Of a stretch of 39,248 bases of DNA, positions 14,674 through 23,947 are shown piece by piece (position 1 is the first letter of the stretch; each line of letters begins with the position of its first letter). Source of the DNA: an uncultured Bacteroidales bacterium (GTDB lineage Bacteria > Bacteroidota > Bacteroidia > Bacteroidales > UBA932); contig URDD01000017.1 in assembly GCA_900546395.1 (NCBI GenBank), positions 1 through 39,248 of the forward strand, written 5' to 3'. The notes beneath the pieces were generated by a model that was given only the letters and a program-made list of their open reading frames with translations, searched no databases and had not been told where the DNA came from. The translations under genes were made by a program, and so were the position numbers.

Positions 14674-16785
14674 TTATTCGTCCTCATCAACGTTCTTGTA
14701 ACCGCTCTTCTCGATTACTTCCTTAGCTATGTTGGTAGGAACCTCAGCATAGTGATCGAATGTCATTGTGCTGGTTGCACGGCCGGAAGAAATAGTTCTG
14801 AGGATAGTTACATAACCGAACTGCTCAGCAAGCGGAACGAATGCCTTGACAATTCTTGCACCTGTGGTAGAATCCATTGCATTGATCTGTCCTCTGCGGC
14901 GGTTAAGGTCACCGACGATATCACCCATGTAATCCTCCGGAGTAACCACTTCAAGGGCCATAATAGGCTCGAGAAGAACCGGTCTTGCCTTTGGACAAGC
15001 GTGACGGAATGCCTGACGTGCACAAATCTCGAATGAAAGCTGGTCTGAATCGACTGGGTGGAATGAACCATCCTTCAAAGTAACTTTCAGAGAGCGAACC
15101 TCGTAACCTGCGAGAACACCGTTTGCCATTGCTGACTTGAATCCTTTTTCAACTGAAGGAATGAATTCCTTAGGAACGTTACCACCCTTCACTTCGTCAA
15201 TGAACTGAAGTCCTGTAACACCCTCGTCAGCAGGTCCGATCTCAACGATGATATCAGCGAACTTACCACGACCTCCGGTCTGCTTCTTGAATACTTCACG
15301 GTGCTGTACAGTACCTGTGATAGCCTCTTTGTAGTTAACCTGAGGTGCACCCTGATTGATTTCAACACCAAACTCACGGCGGAGACGGTCAACGATGATG
15401 TCAAGGTGAAGCTCACCCATACCGCTGATGACTGTCTGTCCTGTTTCGTGATCTGTCTTGACAGTAAATGTAGGGTCCTCCTCTGAAAGTTTTGCAAGAG
15501 CAAGACCGAGCTTGTCAAGATCCTTCTGAGTCTTAGGCTCTACTGCAAGTCCGATAACCGGATCAGGGAACTCCATAGACTCGAGAGTGATAGGATTTGT
15601 CTCAACACAGATAGTATCACCTGTACGCAAATCCTTGAAACCTACAGCTGCACAGATATCACCTGCTTCAACGAACTCGATAGGGTTCTGCTTGTTTGAG
15701 TGCATCTGGTAAAGACGGGCTACACGCTCTTTCTTGTCTGAACGGGTATTAAGTACATATGTACCTGCATCAAGACGGCCTGAATATGCCCTGAGGAATG
15801 CAAGACGGCCTACAAACGGGTCTGTAGCAATCTTGAATACCAAAGCGCAGAAAGGCTCTTTTACGTCTGACTTGCGTACTTCTTCTTCACCTGTCCTTGG
15901 GTTTGTACCTGTAACGGAACCCTTGTCAAGCGGAGACGGAAGGTAGCGCATAACTGCGTCAAGAAGGAACTGGACACCCTTGTTCTTGAATGAAGATCCG
16001 CAGCATGCAGGAACGATAGACATATCGATGGTAGCTTTTCTGAGAGCTGCGATGAGCTCGTCCTCTGAAATAGAGTCCGGATCCTCGAAGAATTTCTCCA
16101 TAAGAGTCTCATCATACTCAGCAGCAGCCTCGACGAGCTTTTCTCTCCACATAGCCACTTCGTCAACCATCTCGGCAGGAACGTCAGTAATTCTGTAGTT
16201 TACAAGCTCATCACCACCATCATAAATCATTGCCTTGTTTGCGATAAGGTCAACAATACCCTGGAACTTATCCTCTGCGCCGATAGGCAGACAAAGAGGA
16301 ATAGCACGTGCTCCGAGCTTCTCCTTAATCTCGTCAACTACGGCGAGGAAGTCAGCACCTACACGGTCCATCTTGTTGATATACGCAATCTTTGGAACTC
16401 CGTATTTGTCAGCCTGACGCCAAACGGTCTCAGACTGAGGCTGTACACGTCCTACTGCACAGAAAGTAGCGACTGTACCGTCAAGCACACGAAGAGAACG
16501 CTCCACCTCTACAGTGAAGTCAACGTGGCCCGGAGTATCAATCAGGTTGATCTGATAAGTATCCCCTTTGTAATGCCAGAAAGCAGTAGTAGCTGCAGAT
16601 GTAATAGTAATACCGCGCTCCTGCTCCTGAACCATCCAGTCCATAGTGGCAGCTCCTTCATGAACCTCTCCAATCTTGTGGGTTTTACCAGTGTAGAAAA
16701 GAATACGCTCTGAAGTTGTTGTCTTACCGGCATCAATGTGAGCCATGATACCGATATTTCTGGTGAATTTAAGATCTCTTGCCAT
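14674..16785 (-). CDS. fusA: Elongation factor G
   Basis: 703-residue translational GTPase that drives translocation and, with RRF, ribosome recycling. The P-loop AHIDAGKT is at residues 15-22, then DTPGHVD and the guanine-binding NKMD; the four remaining EF-G domains are complete to the C terminus. Length is normal. The start ATG 16785 is preceded by AAGGAGT (16794-16800, 8-nt spacing), an unusually good Shine-Dalgarno for this phylum. It lies between rpsG (20 bp upstream) and rpsJ, the classic str order. Confidence 0.98.
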   Translation of the reverse strand: MARDLKFTRNIGIMAHIDAGKTTTSERILFYTGKTHKIGEVHEGAATMDWMVQEQERGITITSAATTAFWHYKGDTYQINLIDTPGHVDFTVEVERSLRVLDGTVATFCAVGRVQPQSETVWRQADKYGVPKIAYINKMDRVGADFLAVVDEIKEKLGARAIPLCLPIGAEDKFQGIVDLIANKAMIYDGGDELVNYRITDVPAEMVDEVAMWREKLVEAAAEYDETLMEKFFEDPDSISEDELIAALRKATIDMSIVPACCGSSFKNKGVQFLLDAVMRYLPSPLDKGSVTGTNPRTGEEEVRKSDVKEPFCALVFKIATDPFVGRLAFLRAYSGRLDAGTYVLNTRSDKKERVARLYQMHSNKQNPIEFVEAGDICAAVGFKDLRTGDTICVETNPITLESMEFPDPVIGLAVEPKTQKDLDKLGLALAKLSEEDPTFTVKTDHETGQTVISGMGELHLDIIVDRLRREFGVEINQGAPQVNYKEAITGTVQHREVFKKQTGGRGKFADIIVEIGPADEGVTGLQFIDEVKGGNVPKEFIPSVEKGFKSAMANGVLAGYEVRSLKVTLKDGSFHPVDSDQLSFEICARQAFRHACPKARPVLLEPIMALEVVTPEDYMGDIVGDLNRRRGQINAMDSTTGARIVKAFVPLAEQFGYVTILRTISSGRATSTMTFDHYAEVPTNIAKEVIEKSGYKNVDEDE

Positions 16786-16805
16786 TGTCTGTTACTCCTT
16801 GGGGA

Positions 16806-17282
16806 TTAGAAACGGAAATGTGCAAATGCCTTGTTGGCCTCTGCCATTCTGTGCATATCTTCTTTTCTCTTGAATGCAGCACCTTCGCAGTTATATGCGG
16901 CAATGATTTCTGCACAGAGTTTTTCTGCCATAGAGTGACCGGAACGCTTGCGCGCGAAGATGATCATGTTCTTCATTGAAAGGGAAATCTTTCTCTCCGG
17001 ACGAACCTCTGTCGGCACCTGGAAGTTGGCTCCACCGATTCTGCGGCTTTTTACCTCAACCTGAGGTGTGACATTCTCAAGAGCCTTCCTCCATATATCA
17101 AGAGGAGCCTTGTCAGAATCTTTCATCTTCTCGCCTACCATATCGATGGCATCGTAAAAAATAGAATACGCGATACTCTTCTTTCCCTGCAACATAAGGT
17201 TGTTCACGAAACGTGTAACCATTACATCGTGAAACTTGGGATCAGGAAGTAGAATCCTCTTCTTAGGCTTCGTTTTTCTCAT
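16806..17282 (-). CDS. rpsG: Ribosomal protein uS7
   Basis: 158-residue S7, the primary binder of the 3' major domain of 16S rRNA and nucleator of the small-subunit head. Begins MRKTKPKKRILLPDPKFHD and has the conserved VTRFVNNLMLQGKKS, plus the RRIGGANFQVPTEVRPER beta-hairpin region. Length is typical. In the str cluster it follows rpsL by 34 bp. In other bacteria S7 represses its own operon; no candidate site is evident here. Confidence 0.98.
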   Translation of the reverse strand: MRKTKPKKRILLPDPKFHDVMVTRFVNNLMLQGKKSIAYSIFYDAIDMVGEKMKDSDKAPLDIWRKALENVTPQVEVKSRRIGGANFQVPTEVRPERKISLSMKNMIIFARKRSGHSMAEKLCAEIIAAYNCEGAAFKRKEDMHRMAEANKAFAHFRF

Positions 17283-17316
17283 TTTTTAAGAAATTAATTG
17301 TGATAAAAAATTAAAA

Positions 17317-17706
17317 TTACTTCTTAGCGGCTGTTTTCTTTGGCCTCTTGGCTCCGTAGAGAGAACGCGACTGTGTTCTTCCCTCGACACCTGCAGTATC
17401 CAAAGCGCCCCTAAGGATGTGGTAACGTACACCTGGAAGGTCCTTAACACGACCGCCTCTCACGAGTACGATTGAGTGCTCCTGAAGGTTGTGACCCTCG
17501 CCAGGTATGTATGCATTGACCTCCTTAGAGTTAGTAAGACGTACACGGGCAACCTTACGCATTGCTGAGTTAGGTTTCTTAGGTGTAGTTGTATACACAC
17601 GTACGCATACGCCCCTTCTCTGAGGGCAAGCATCCAACGCGCGAGATTTACTCTTCTCGACGATAACCTCGCGTCCTTTGCGAACTAATTGTTGAATTGT
17701 AGGCAT
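17317..17706 (-). CDS. rpsL: Ribosomal protein uS12
   Basis: 129-residue S12 of the decoding centre. MPTIQQLVRKGRE start, TTTPKKPNSAMRKVARVRLT and VRGGRVKDLPGVRYH are all intact. The lysines at the positions that mutate to streptomycin resistance (Lys43/44 in TPKKPNSA, Lys88 in GGRVKDLPG) are wild type, so no rpsL-based resistance is predicted. First gene of the str transcript, 51 nt from the promoter -7 box. In most Bacteroidetes rpoBC lie upstream; here a divergent unrelated gene does. Confidence 0.98.
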   Translation of the reverse strand: MPTIQQLVRKGREVIVEKSKSRALDACPQRRGVCVRVYTTTPKKPNSAMRKVARVRLTNSKEVNAYIPGEGHNLQEHSIVLVRGGRVKDLPGVRYHILRGALDTAGVEGRTQSRSLYGAKRPKKTAAKK

Positions 17707-17739
17707 AAATGATTGTTAATCTTAAATTTATGTTTTCTC

Positions 17740-17754
17740 CCAATACTTTTGGGG
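17740..17754 (-). other. 5' hairpin of the str transcript
   Basis: CCCAA/TTGGG with a 5-nt loop lies exactly where the rpsL transcript is predicted to begin (start near 17752). A similar 5'-terminal hairpin is predicted on the rplP operon. Confidence 0.35.
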
Positions 17755-17757
17755 GTG

Positions 17758-17787
17758 CAAAGATAGTAATAATATTTGAAAAAACAA
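17758..17787 (-). promoter_or_regulatory. str operon (rpsL) promoter
   Basis: Minus strand TTG (17785-17787), 19 nt, then TATCTTTG (17758-17765), a full -7 match to the Bacteroidetes consensus. Predicted start near 17752 gives a leader of about 45 nt. Confidence 0.7.
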
Positions 17788-17946
17788 TAAAATCCTGATT
17801 TTTACCGCCTTGCAGAACGCATTTTAAGCGCGTAGAATAATAAGTAAGCAGCCCCGCAGTTAAAATACTGACACAACTAAATACGAACTATGTGGTATCA
17901 GAAAATATTATTGTATATTTACACAGTTAATATAACCAATAAAAGA

Positions 17947-18714
17947 ATGAAAACCTCAGTATTTACCGCAGCCGCATCCATTATTGTCGGGCTTGCATCA
18001 TCCTGTTCAGGGCAGTTCAGCTCTCTTACTATAGAAAAAGAACAGTCTTTCGCCCTTGCTGAAGGACTACAGGACTCACTGATTGTAAGGATTGATATTG
18101 AATACCCTGAGCACGGAACAAACAAAGAAGCTGTTAAAGCCATGTCCGAAAATATTACTTCTGTTCTCCTGGATGTTCAATATATCGAAATGGCACCAGA
18201 ATCCGCAATAGAAAGCTATATAGAAGCAAAAGCGGCTGAGTACCGGGAAAATAATCTGCCTATTCTCGAGATTGTATCTGAAGACAATAACAGTACCGCT
18301 GTTCTAAGTTGGGAAGACTATGCAACAGGGCATTTCACAGGAGAATATGAAGGAATAATATCATACAGAGCCTCAAAATATACCTATACCGGAGGAGCGC
18401 ACGGGATGACAGTCGAAACCATGATGAATTTTGACAAGACCACAGGCGCACTTCTCAAAGAATCTGACATATTCAAAGAAGGATACGAAAAGGACCTTTC
18501 CGAAATGCTTACGGCACATCTTCCGGAAGCATTTGAAAACCCTGAAGATGCCGGTATGCTTTTCCAGAAGGAAATAAGTCCGAACGGTAACTTCTCTGTA
18601 TCTGAAAAAGGCATAACATACACTTTTAACCAATATGAAATAGGACCATACTCCCTTGGAATTATTGAAGTAACCATTCCGTGGAACGAAATTGACAATA
18701 TAATAAAAAAATAG
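17947..18714 (+). CDS. RsiV-like lipoprotein (DUF4163/DUF3298)
   Basis: 255-residue predicted lipoprotein. ATG 17947 is preferred over the upstream in-frame ATG 17890 because it puts a signal peptide at the very start (MKTSVFTAAASIIVGLASSC) with Cys20 as the lipidated residue. The mature part has a DUF4163-like N-terminal half and a DUF3298 C-terminal half with the hallmark YTGGAHGMT followed by NFDKTTGALL. This fold occurs in RsiV, the lysozyme-sensing anti-sigma factor of Bacillus, and in PdaC, but here there is no cytoplasmic anti-sigma domain, so it is not an anti-sigma factor. It is likely exposed at the periplasm or surface. The next gene begins 2 bp after its stop, so they form one transcript. 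A TATATTTA box at 17914-17921 is a possible -7. Confidence 0.85.
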   Translation: MKTSVFTAAASIIVGLASSCSGQFSSLTIEKEQSFALAEGLQDSLIVRIDIEYPEHGTNKEAVKAMSENITSVLLDVQYIEMAPESAIESYIEAKAAEYRENNLPILEIVSEDNNSTAVLSWEDYATGHFTGEYEGIISYRASKYTYTGGAHGMTVETMMNFDKTTGALLKESDIFKEGYEKDLSEMLTAHLPEAFENPEDAGMLFQKEISPNGNFSVSEKGITYTFNQYEIGPYSLGIIEVTIPWNEIDNIIKK

Positions 18715-18716
18715 AT

Positions 18717-21146
18717 ATGGGAATACACAGATTGACTATCTCGATTGCACTGACTTTAGCCAGTGCAATCTTCATTTTCGCCCAACAGAAGCCAAATTAT
18801 CAACTTGCAGAGCGTTTTTCTGCAAAAAAAATCTCACAAATGGTGCACTCGACCAGGATCTCTCCGAACTGGTTCATGCATTCTGATAAATTCTGGTACC
18901 GGTGGAATACTCCTGACGGGGCGCAATACTATATCGTAGATGCCAAAACAGGCAAAAAAGACAATATTTTCGACATGGAGAAGCTTGCAATGGAGCTGAC
19001 ATCCATAGTCAAGGACCCGTTCGATGCACAGCACATTCCCATAAGAGACCTGAAACTGAAAGATGATAAAGCATTCACATTCAGTATCAAAAGCACTGTG
19101 GATGAAAAAGACTCCACACGCATTGATAAATTCGGGAAAAAGAAAGTGTTCACTTTCAGGTATGACCTTGAGTCAAAAAAACTTGAGGACATTACCGGAA
19201 TGGAAGAAGATGACAAATATCCGGATTGGGTAAATGTTTCTCCATCTGGAGAAACCGGCATCTTTGCGAAAAACGCCAATCTCTACTGGATGGACAGGGA
19301 GAACATGGAAAAAGCGGCAAAAAATGAAAAGGACAGCACTCTGGTAGAGCATCAGATCACTTTTGACGGAACAAAAGACTTCTTCTGGGGTGCGGACAGC
19401 TACAAAGGCTGGACAGAAAAAGATACGACCAAAAGAGTAATGGTATGGAATCTCGTCTGGTCTCCGGACTCCAGGCATTTCGCCACTTTCAAATACGACA
19501 TGAGTGATGTAAAAGAACTTTGGGTCATCAATTCCAATACAACTCCGCGTCCTGAACTCGAAACATATAAATATCAGATGCCTGGTGAACCAGGACCTGT
19601 TGAGCACCTTTATGTATTCAACACAAAGGATATGAGCCGTCAGAAAATAAAGATTTATGCTTTTAAAGACCAGAGTACTTCTTTTGAAGTACAACCTACA
19701 TGCACGGCTGACATTTATTCCGATTTCTATTCAGCCAAATGGCTTGGGGATGACAAATGCTTTTATATCAACCGACAGAGCAGAGACCAGAAAAGGATGG
19801 ATATCTGCAGAGTGGATCTCGGCAGCGACTCTACCAAAACGGTCATTTCAGAAAGGATGAACACTTATGTTGAAGCACGCCCGCTGAGAACAGTAAACGG
19901 AGGACAACAACTGATACACTGGTCCGAGCGCAACGGATGGGCAAACCTTTATATGTACAATGCTGACGGCTCTTTTTCCCATGCAATAGTAGAAGGAGCA
20001 TTTCATGTTGACAAAGTACTTGCTGTCAATGAAAAAGCCGGATACATCTTATTCAGCGCCTGCGGATACAACCGTGAAGAAAATCCTTACCAGATGCACA
20101 CATTCAGAGTCGGTCTTGACGGAAGCGGGCTAAGGCAGCTTGACATGAAAGACATGGATGCCCTTGCTTCGTGTGATGACAACGGCGATTATTTCGTATG
20201 TAACTACTCACGCGTTGATGCAGCTCCGGCTTCTGCACTGTATTCAGCCAAAGGCAAAAAGGTGGCAGATTTGGAAGAAGCAGACCTTTCACAGCTCTTT
20301 GCTGCCGGATACAAGCTTCCTGAAAGATTTACCGTCAAGGCTGCAGATGGAGTAACTGACTTGTATGGCGCTATATACAAACCATTTGACTTTGACTCTA
20401 CAAAAGTATACCCAATAATTGAATATGTCTACCCGGGACCTCAAGTAGAAGCGAACAATATTTCTTGGAGTGCAAACATGACCCGTACAGACAGGCTTGC
20501 CCAGATGGGCTTCATAGTAATAACCGTAGGCAACAGAGGAGGACATCCGAACCGCTCAAAATGGTATCATAATTACGGGTACGGAAATCTTCGCGACTAT
20601 GGACTGGAAGACCAGAAAACCGCCGTACAGAGACTTGCCGCAAAATATCCGTGGATAGACGGGACAAAGGTAGGAATACACGGCCACTCAGGAGGAGGAT
20701 TCATGTCAACAGCAGCTATACTGAAATATCCTGACTTTTACACTGCGGCTGTAAGCTGCGCGGGTAACCACGATAACCGCATTTACAACCGCTGGTGGAG
20801 TGAACAGCATCACGGTATTCTTGAAGAGGTCAGTGAAAAGGGAGACACGACCTTCAGATACAGCATCAAGACCAACCCAGAAATAGCCCGGAATCTGAAA
20901 GGGCACCTGCTTCTGGTTCATGGCGACATTGATGATAATGTACATCCTGCCAATACTATCAGGGTAGTAAATGCTCTTATCAGAGCGAACAAACGGTTTG
21001 ATATGCTCCTTCTTCCCGGACAAAGGCACGGTTTCGGAGACATGAACGAATACTTTTTCTGGAGACTGGCGGACTATTTCAGCCAGCATCTTCTTGGAGA
21101 AAGCCAGAGAGACAGAGCAGATATAGTACAGATGAACAATGACTGA
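18717..21146 (+). CDS. Dipeptidyl-peptidase IV-type serine protease (S9B)
   Basis: 809-residue exported prolyl peptidase of family S9. It has an N-terminal signal peptide (LTISIALTLASAIFIFAQQ) and a DPP-IV beta-propeller to about residue 540. The alpha/beta-hydrolase domain carries a complete triad: Ser658 in GHSGGG, Asp740 in DIDDNVH, His771 in GQRHGFG. It would cleave X-Pro or X-Ala dipeptides from peptides in the periplasm, supporting peptide use in an asaccharolytic or mixed diet. The DPP-IV double-Glu substrate-binding motif is not obvious to me, so the exact dipeptidase specificity is uncertain. Coupled to the RsiV-like lipoprotein with a 2-bp gap. Confidence 0.93.
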   Translation: MGIHRLTISIALTLASAIFIFAQQKPNYQLAERFSAKKISQMVHSTRISPNWFMHSDKFWYRWNTPDGAQYYIVDAKTGKKDNIFDMEKLAMELTSIVKDPFDAQHIPIRDLKLKDDKAFTFSIKSTVDEKDSTRIDKFGKKKVFTFRYDLESKKLEDITGMEEDDKYPDWVNVSPSGETGIFAKNANLYWMDRENMEKAAKNEKDSTLVEHQITFDGTKDFFWGADSYKGWTEKDTTKRVMVWNLVWSPDSRHFATFKYDMSDVKELWVINSNTTPRPELETYKYQMPGEPGPVEHLYVFNTKDMSRQKIKIYAFKDQSTSFEVQPTCTADIYSDFYSAKWLGDDKCFYINRQSRDQKRMDICRVDLGSDSTKTVISERMNTYVEARPLRTVNGGQQLIHWSERNGWANLYMYNADGSFSHAIVEGAFHVDKVLAVNEKAGYILFSACGYNREENPYQMHTFRVGLDGSGLRQLDMKDMDALASCDDNGDYFVCNYSRVDAAPASALYSAKGKKVADLEEADLSQLFAAGYKLPERFTVKAADGVTDLYGAIYKPFDFDSTKVYPIIEYVYPGPQVEANNISWSANMTRTDRLAQMGFIVITVGNRGGHPNRSKWYHNYGYGNLRDYGLEDQKTAVQRLAAKYPWIDGTKVGIHGHSGGGFMSTAAILKYPDFYTAAVSCAGNHDNRIYNRWWSEQHHGILEEVSEKGDTTFRYSIKTNPEIARNLKGHLLLVHGDIDDNVHPANTIRVVNALIRANKRFDMLLLPGQRHGFGDMNEYFFWRLADYFSQHLLGESQRDRADIVQMNND

Positions 21147-21324
21147 ATTTTAATATAGTGCTGCAAGACCAGAGCCAGCACGTATTCATATAAAAGCTAC
21201 CCTCATCAATATAACCTGCGGCAGGATACCGGCAGACATCTGAAGTCCCGGTAAGTTTATAAATACAGTCTCCAGACTTACCAAAATCAAAGCCTTCTGA
21301 CCAAATTTTCATATAATTGTATTT

Positions 21325-21368
21325 TCAAAAAATATAGGGCATACCGGGAAACCGGTACACCCTATATT
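21325..21368 (-). terminator. Terminator of the rplP-rplQ operon
   Basis: AATATAGGG (21331-21339) pairs with CCCTATATT (21360-21368), enclosing a second TACCGG/CCGGTA pair. On the minus strand the stem runs into TTTTTT. It lies 32 bp past the rplQ stop. The rest of the 21147-21324 gap holds no gene or element I can support, and no separate terminator for the convergent protease gene. Confidence 0.85.
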
Positions 21369-21399
21369 TATATCATAGTGTCATAGACACTTTTAGATA

Positions 21400-21873
21400 T
21401 TACTCTGCCTTGTTTTCCTCAGCTGCCGGAGCTATTTCAGCAGCCTTTTTTGAGCGGCTGCGGCGAGTTCCTGCTTTCTTGGTCTCTTTTGCAGCTGTTG
21501 ATGCAAGAGCTGCCTCGTTGAAGTCAACAAGCTCGATAAGAGCGAGGTCAGCGCCATCACCTGGGCGGAATCTTGTCTTGAGGATACGAGTATATCCACC
21601 AGGACGATCTGCAATCTTAGGAGCGATTACACGGAAAAGCTCAGTTACTGCGTATTTGTTCTTCAGGTAGCTGAATACAACACGACGTGAGTGTGTAGAA
21701 TCTTCCTTAGACTTGGTGATGAGAGGTTCAACATACATCTTGAGAGCCTTTGCCTTAGCTACTGTTGTCTCAATTCTCTTATGGAGGATAAGAGACGTAG
21801 CCATATTGGCAAGCATAGCTTTACGGTGACCACTCTTACGTCCGAGGTGGTTGATTGCTTTATTATGCCTCAT
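21400..21873 (-). CDS. rplQ: Ribosomal protein bL17
   Basis: 157-residue L17. The conserved core MRHNKAINHLGRKSGHRKAM through the FRPGDGADLALIELV region is complete. A Lys/Ala/Glu-rich tail of about 35 residues follows, longer than in E. coli but usual in Bacteroidetes. Last gene of the alpha portion, 3 bp after rpoA, and followed by the terminator. Confidence 0.98.
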   Translation of the reverse strand: MRHNKAINHLGRKSGHRKAMLANMATSLILHKRIETTVAKAKALKMYVEPLITKSKEDSTHSRRVVFSYLKNKYAVTELFRVIAPKIADRPGGYTRILKTRFRPGDGADLALIELVDFNEAALASTAAKETKKAGTRRSRSKKAAEIAPAAEENKAE

Positions 21874-21876
21874 ACT

Positions 21877-22884
21877 TTATGCGTTCTTTTTCTTTGGTTC
21901 AATATTATACTTGGTAACATCCATTCCGAAAGAGAGTTTCATCTTCTCAACGAGCTGGTCGATTTCATTAAGGGACTTCCTACCGAAATTCCTGAACTTC
22001 ATAAGTTCTGCCCTTGAATAAGAAACAAGGTCTGCAAATGTATCGATATCAGCTGCTTTCAGACAATTGTAGGCTCTTACTGAAAGTCCCATGTCAGAAA
22101 GCTTGGTAAGGAGGAGATGTCTCATGCGGAGTGATTCCTCATCCAATTCCTTTGATTCAGACTCGACTGCACTTTCAAGAGAAAGCTTCTTCTCGTCTGT
22201 AAACAATTTGAAATGGTAAATAAGGATGTTTGCAGCCTCCTGAAGAGCAAGCTTCGGAGTAATGGATCCGTCAGTGACGATTTCCAAAGTAAGCTTCTCG
22301 TAGTCAGTCTTCTGCTCAACACGCCAGTCATCTGTAGTCCAGTTCACATTTCTGATAGGAGTATAAATGGCGTCAATCGGAATTGTGCCGATAGCCATAT
22401 TTTCATCCCTAATCTCATCAGCCTGAACGAAACCACGACCCTTGTTAACTGAGAGAGAAACCTCTAGTTTTACAGAAGGTTCGAGAGAACAGATGTGCTG
22501 TTCAGGGTTCAACACCGTGAAAGAAGACAACCCCTTGGAAATGTCCTCGGCGGTAAACTCCTGCTGACCGCTGATGACGATATTTGCCACCTCTGAATCC
22601 ACAGTCTCTACCATTCTTTTTAACCTAACCTTCTTAAGGTTAAGGATAATGTCCTGCATACCCTCAATCACTCCAGGGATTGTCGCGAACTCCTGATCCA
22701 CGCCTGAAATTCTGATTGAATTGATAGCAAAACCCTCCAGAGAAGACAACAATATCCTGCGAAGTGCGTTTCCGATTGTCTGCGCATATCCAGGCTCAAG
22801 AGGCCTGAACTCAAAACGACCGACAGTATCGGTGCCCTCGAGCATTATCACCTTATCGGGTTTCTGAAATGCTAAGATTGCCAT
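21877..22884 (-). CDS. rpoA: RNA polymerase alpha subunit
   Basis: 335-residue alpha subunit. The N-terminal dimerisation domain (FEFRPLEPGYAQTIGNALRR, LLSSLEGFAI) scaffolds beta and beta-prime. The C-terminal domain (LSVRAYNCLKAADIDTFADL, FRNFGRKSLNEI) binds UP elements and activators. Length normal. Lies between rpsD and rplQ as in the canonical alpha operon. Confidence 0.98.
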   Translation of the reverse strand: MAILAFQKPDKVIMLEGTDTVGRFEFRPLEPGYAQTIGNALRRILLSSLEGFAINSIRISGVDQEFATIPGVIEGMQDIILNLKKVRLKRMVETVDSEVANIVISGQQEFTAEDISKGLSSFTVLNPEQHICSLEPSVKLEVSLSVNKGRGFVQADEIRDENMAIGTIPIDAIYTPIRNVNWTTDDWRVEQKTDYEKLTLEIVTDGSITPKLALQEAANILIYHFKLFTDEKKLSLESAVESESKELDEESLRMRHLLLTKLSDMGLSVRAYNCLKAADIDTFADLVSYSRAELMKFRNFGRKSLNEIDQLVEKMKLSFGMDVTKYNIEPKKKNA

Positions 22885-22909
22885 ATTATTCTTTTTTTGG
22901 TGTTAATTA

Positions 22910-23512
22910 CTACTTAGAGTACAACTCGACGATAAGCTGCTCGTTGATAGTCTCAGGAATCTCTGTCCTTACAGGGTGATTGAGATATTTTCCGCTGAGA
23001 GTCTTTACATCAAACTCAATCCATGAGTAGCGAGCTGCTGAAGCAACGCTGTTCTGGATAACCTCAAGGCTCTTTGATCTCTCTCTTACTGCAACAGCAT
23101 CACCTGGCTTAACAAGTGTTGACGGTATATTACAAACCTGACCGTTAAGTGTGATGTGGCAGTGCGATACAAGCTGTCTTGCAGCTGCACGAGTAGGAGC
23201 AATGCCCATACGGTAAACGATATTGTCGAGACGTGACTCGAGAAGTTCGATAAGGTTCTCACCCTTCTGTCCTTTCATGCGTGAAGCTTTCTCGTACAGA
23301 TTGCGGAACTGTCTCTCAAGAACTCCATAAGTGTATTTAACTTTCTGTTTCTCCTTCAGCTGGATACCGTACTCAGAAGACTTTTTACGCTTGCGAGCCA
23401 ATCCATGCTGTCCCGGAGGGTAATTCCTCTTTTCGAAGTCCTTGTCAGTTCCGAAAATAGGTTCGCCGAACTTACGTGCGATTTTGGTACTTGGTCCTGT
23501 ATATCTTGCCAT
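22910..23512 (-). CDS. rpsD: Ribosomal protein uS4
   Basis: 200-residue S4, primary 16S rRNA binder for the 5' domain. MARYTGPSTKIARKFGEPI start, KYTYGVLERQFRNLYEKA, and an S4 RNA-binding domain around RLDNIVYRMG. The N-terminal region lacks the four zinc cysteines, i.e. the C-minus form. S4 represses the alpha operon in E. coli; no pseudoknot target was recognised here. Confidence 0.98.
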   Translation of the reverse strand: MARYTGPSTKIARKFGEPIFGTDKDFEKRNYPPGQHGLARKRKKSSEYGIQLKEKQKVKYTYGVLERQFRNLYEKASRMKGQKGENLIELLESRLDNIVYRMGIAPTRAAARQLVSHCHITLNGQVCNIPSTLVKPGDAVAVRERSKSLEVIQNSVASAARYSWIEFDVKTLSGKYLNHPVRTEIPETINEQLIVELYSK

Positions 23513-23544
23513 AGTAACTTTCCTTTTTTACAGATTAAATAAAA

Positions 23545-23937
23545 TCAAACTTTACGACGGCCTTTTGGTCTACAGCCATTGTGTGGCATTGGAGTTACGT
23601 CAATGATTTCAGTGACTTCGATACCTGCACCGTGAATAGTTCTGATAGCTGACTCACGTCCGGCACCAGGACCTTTCACATAAGCTTTCACTTTACGCAA
23701 TCCAAGGTCGTAAGCTGTCTTTGCAGCGTCTGCTGCAGCAACCTGAGCTGCATAAGGAGTATTCTTCTTAGATCCTCTGAAGCCGCTCTTTCCAGCTGAT
23801 GACCAACTGATAACCTGACCTACGCTGTTTGTAAGTGAAATAATAACGTTGTTGAAGGTCGATGAAATATGAGCCTCGCCATAAGCGTCAACCTTTACAA
23901 CTCTTTTCTTGTTTGTTGTTGTCGTTTTCTTTGCCAT
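23545..23937 (-). CDS. rpsK: Ribosomal protein uS11
   Basis: 130-residue S11 of the small-subunit platform. The Lys/Thr-rich N terminus is followed by GEAHISSTFNNVIISLTN, the SSAGKSGFRGSKKNTPYAAQ signature and the C-terminal DVTPMPHNGCRPKGRRKV tail, including the Asn-Gly site that becomes isoaspartate in E. coli. 10 bp from rpsM. Confidence 0.98.
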   Translation of the reverse strand: MAKKTTTTNKKRVVKVDAYGEAHISSTFNNVIISLTNSVGQVISWSSAGKSGFRGSKKNTPYAAQVAAADAAKTAYDLGLRKVKAYVKGPGAGRESAIRTIHGAGIEVTEIIDVTPMPHNGCRPKGRRKV

Positions 23938-23947
23938 AATTCATCCG

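Noticed and set aside
17947..18714. Anti-sigma factor RsiV
   Set aside because: Only the extracytoplasmic DUF4163/DUF3298 part is present, as a lipoprotein; there is no cytoplasmic anti-sigma domain, no transmembrane anchor after it and no ECF sigma gene next to it.
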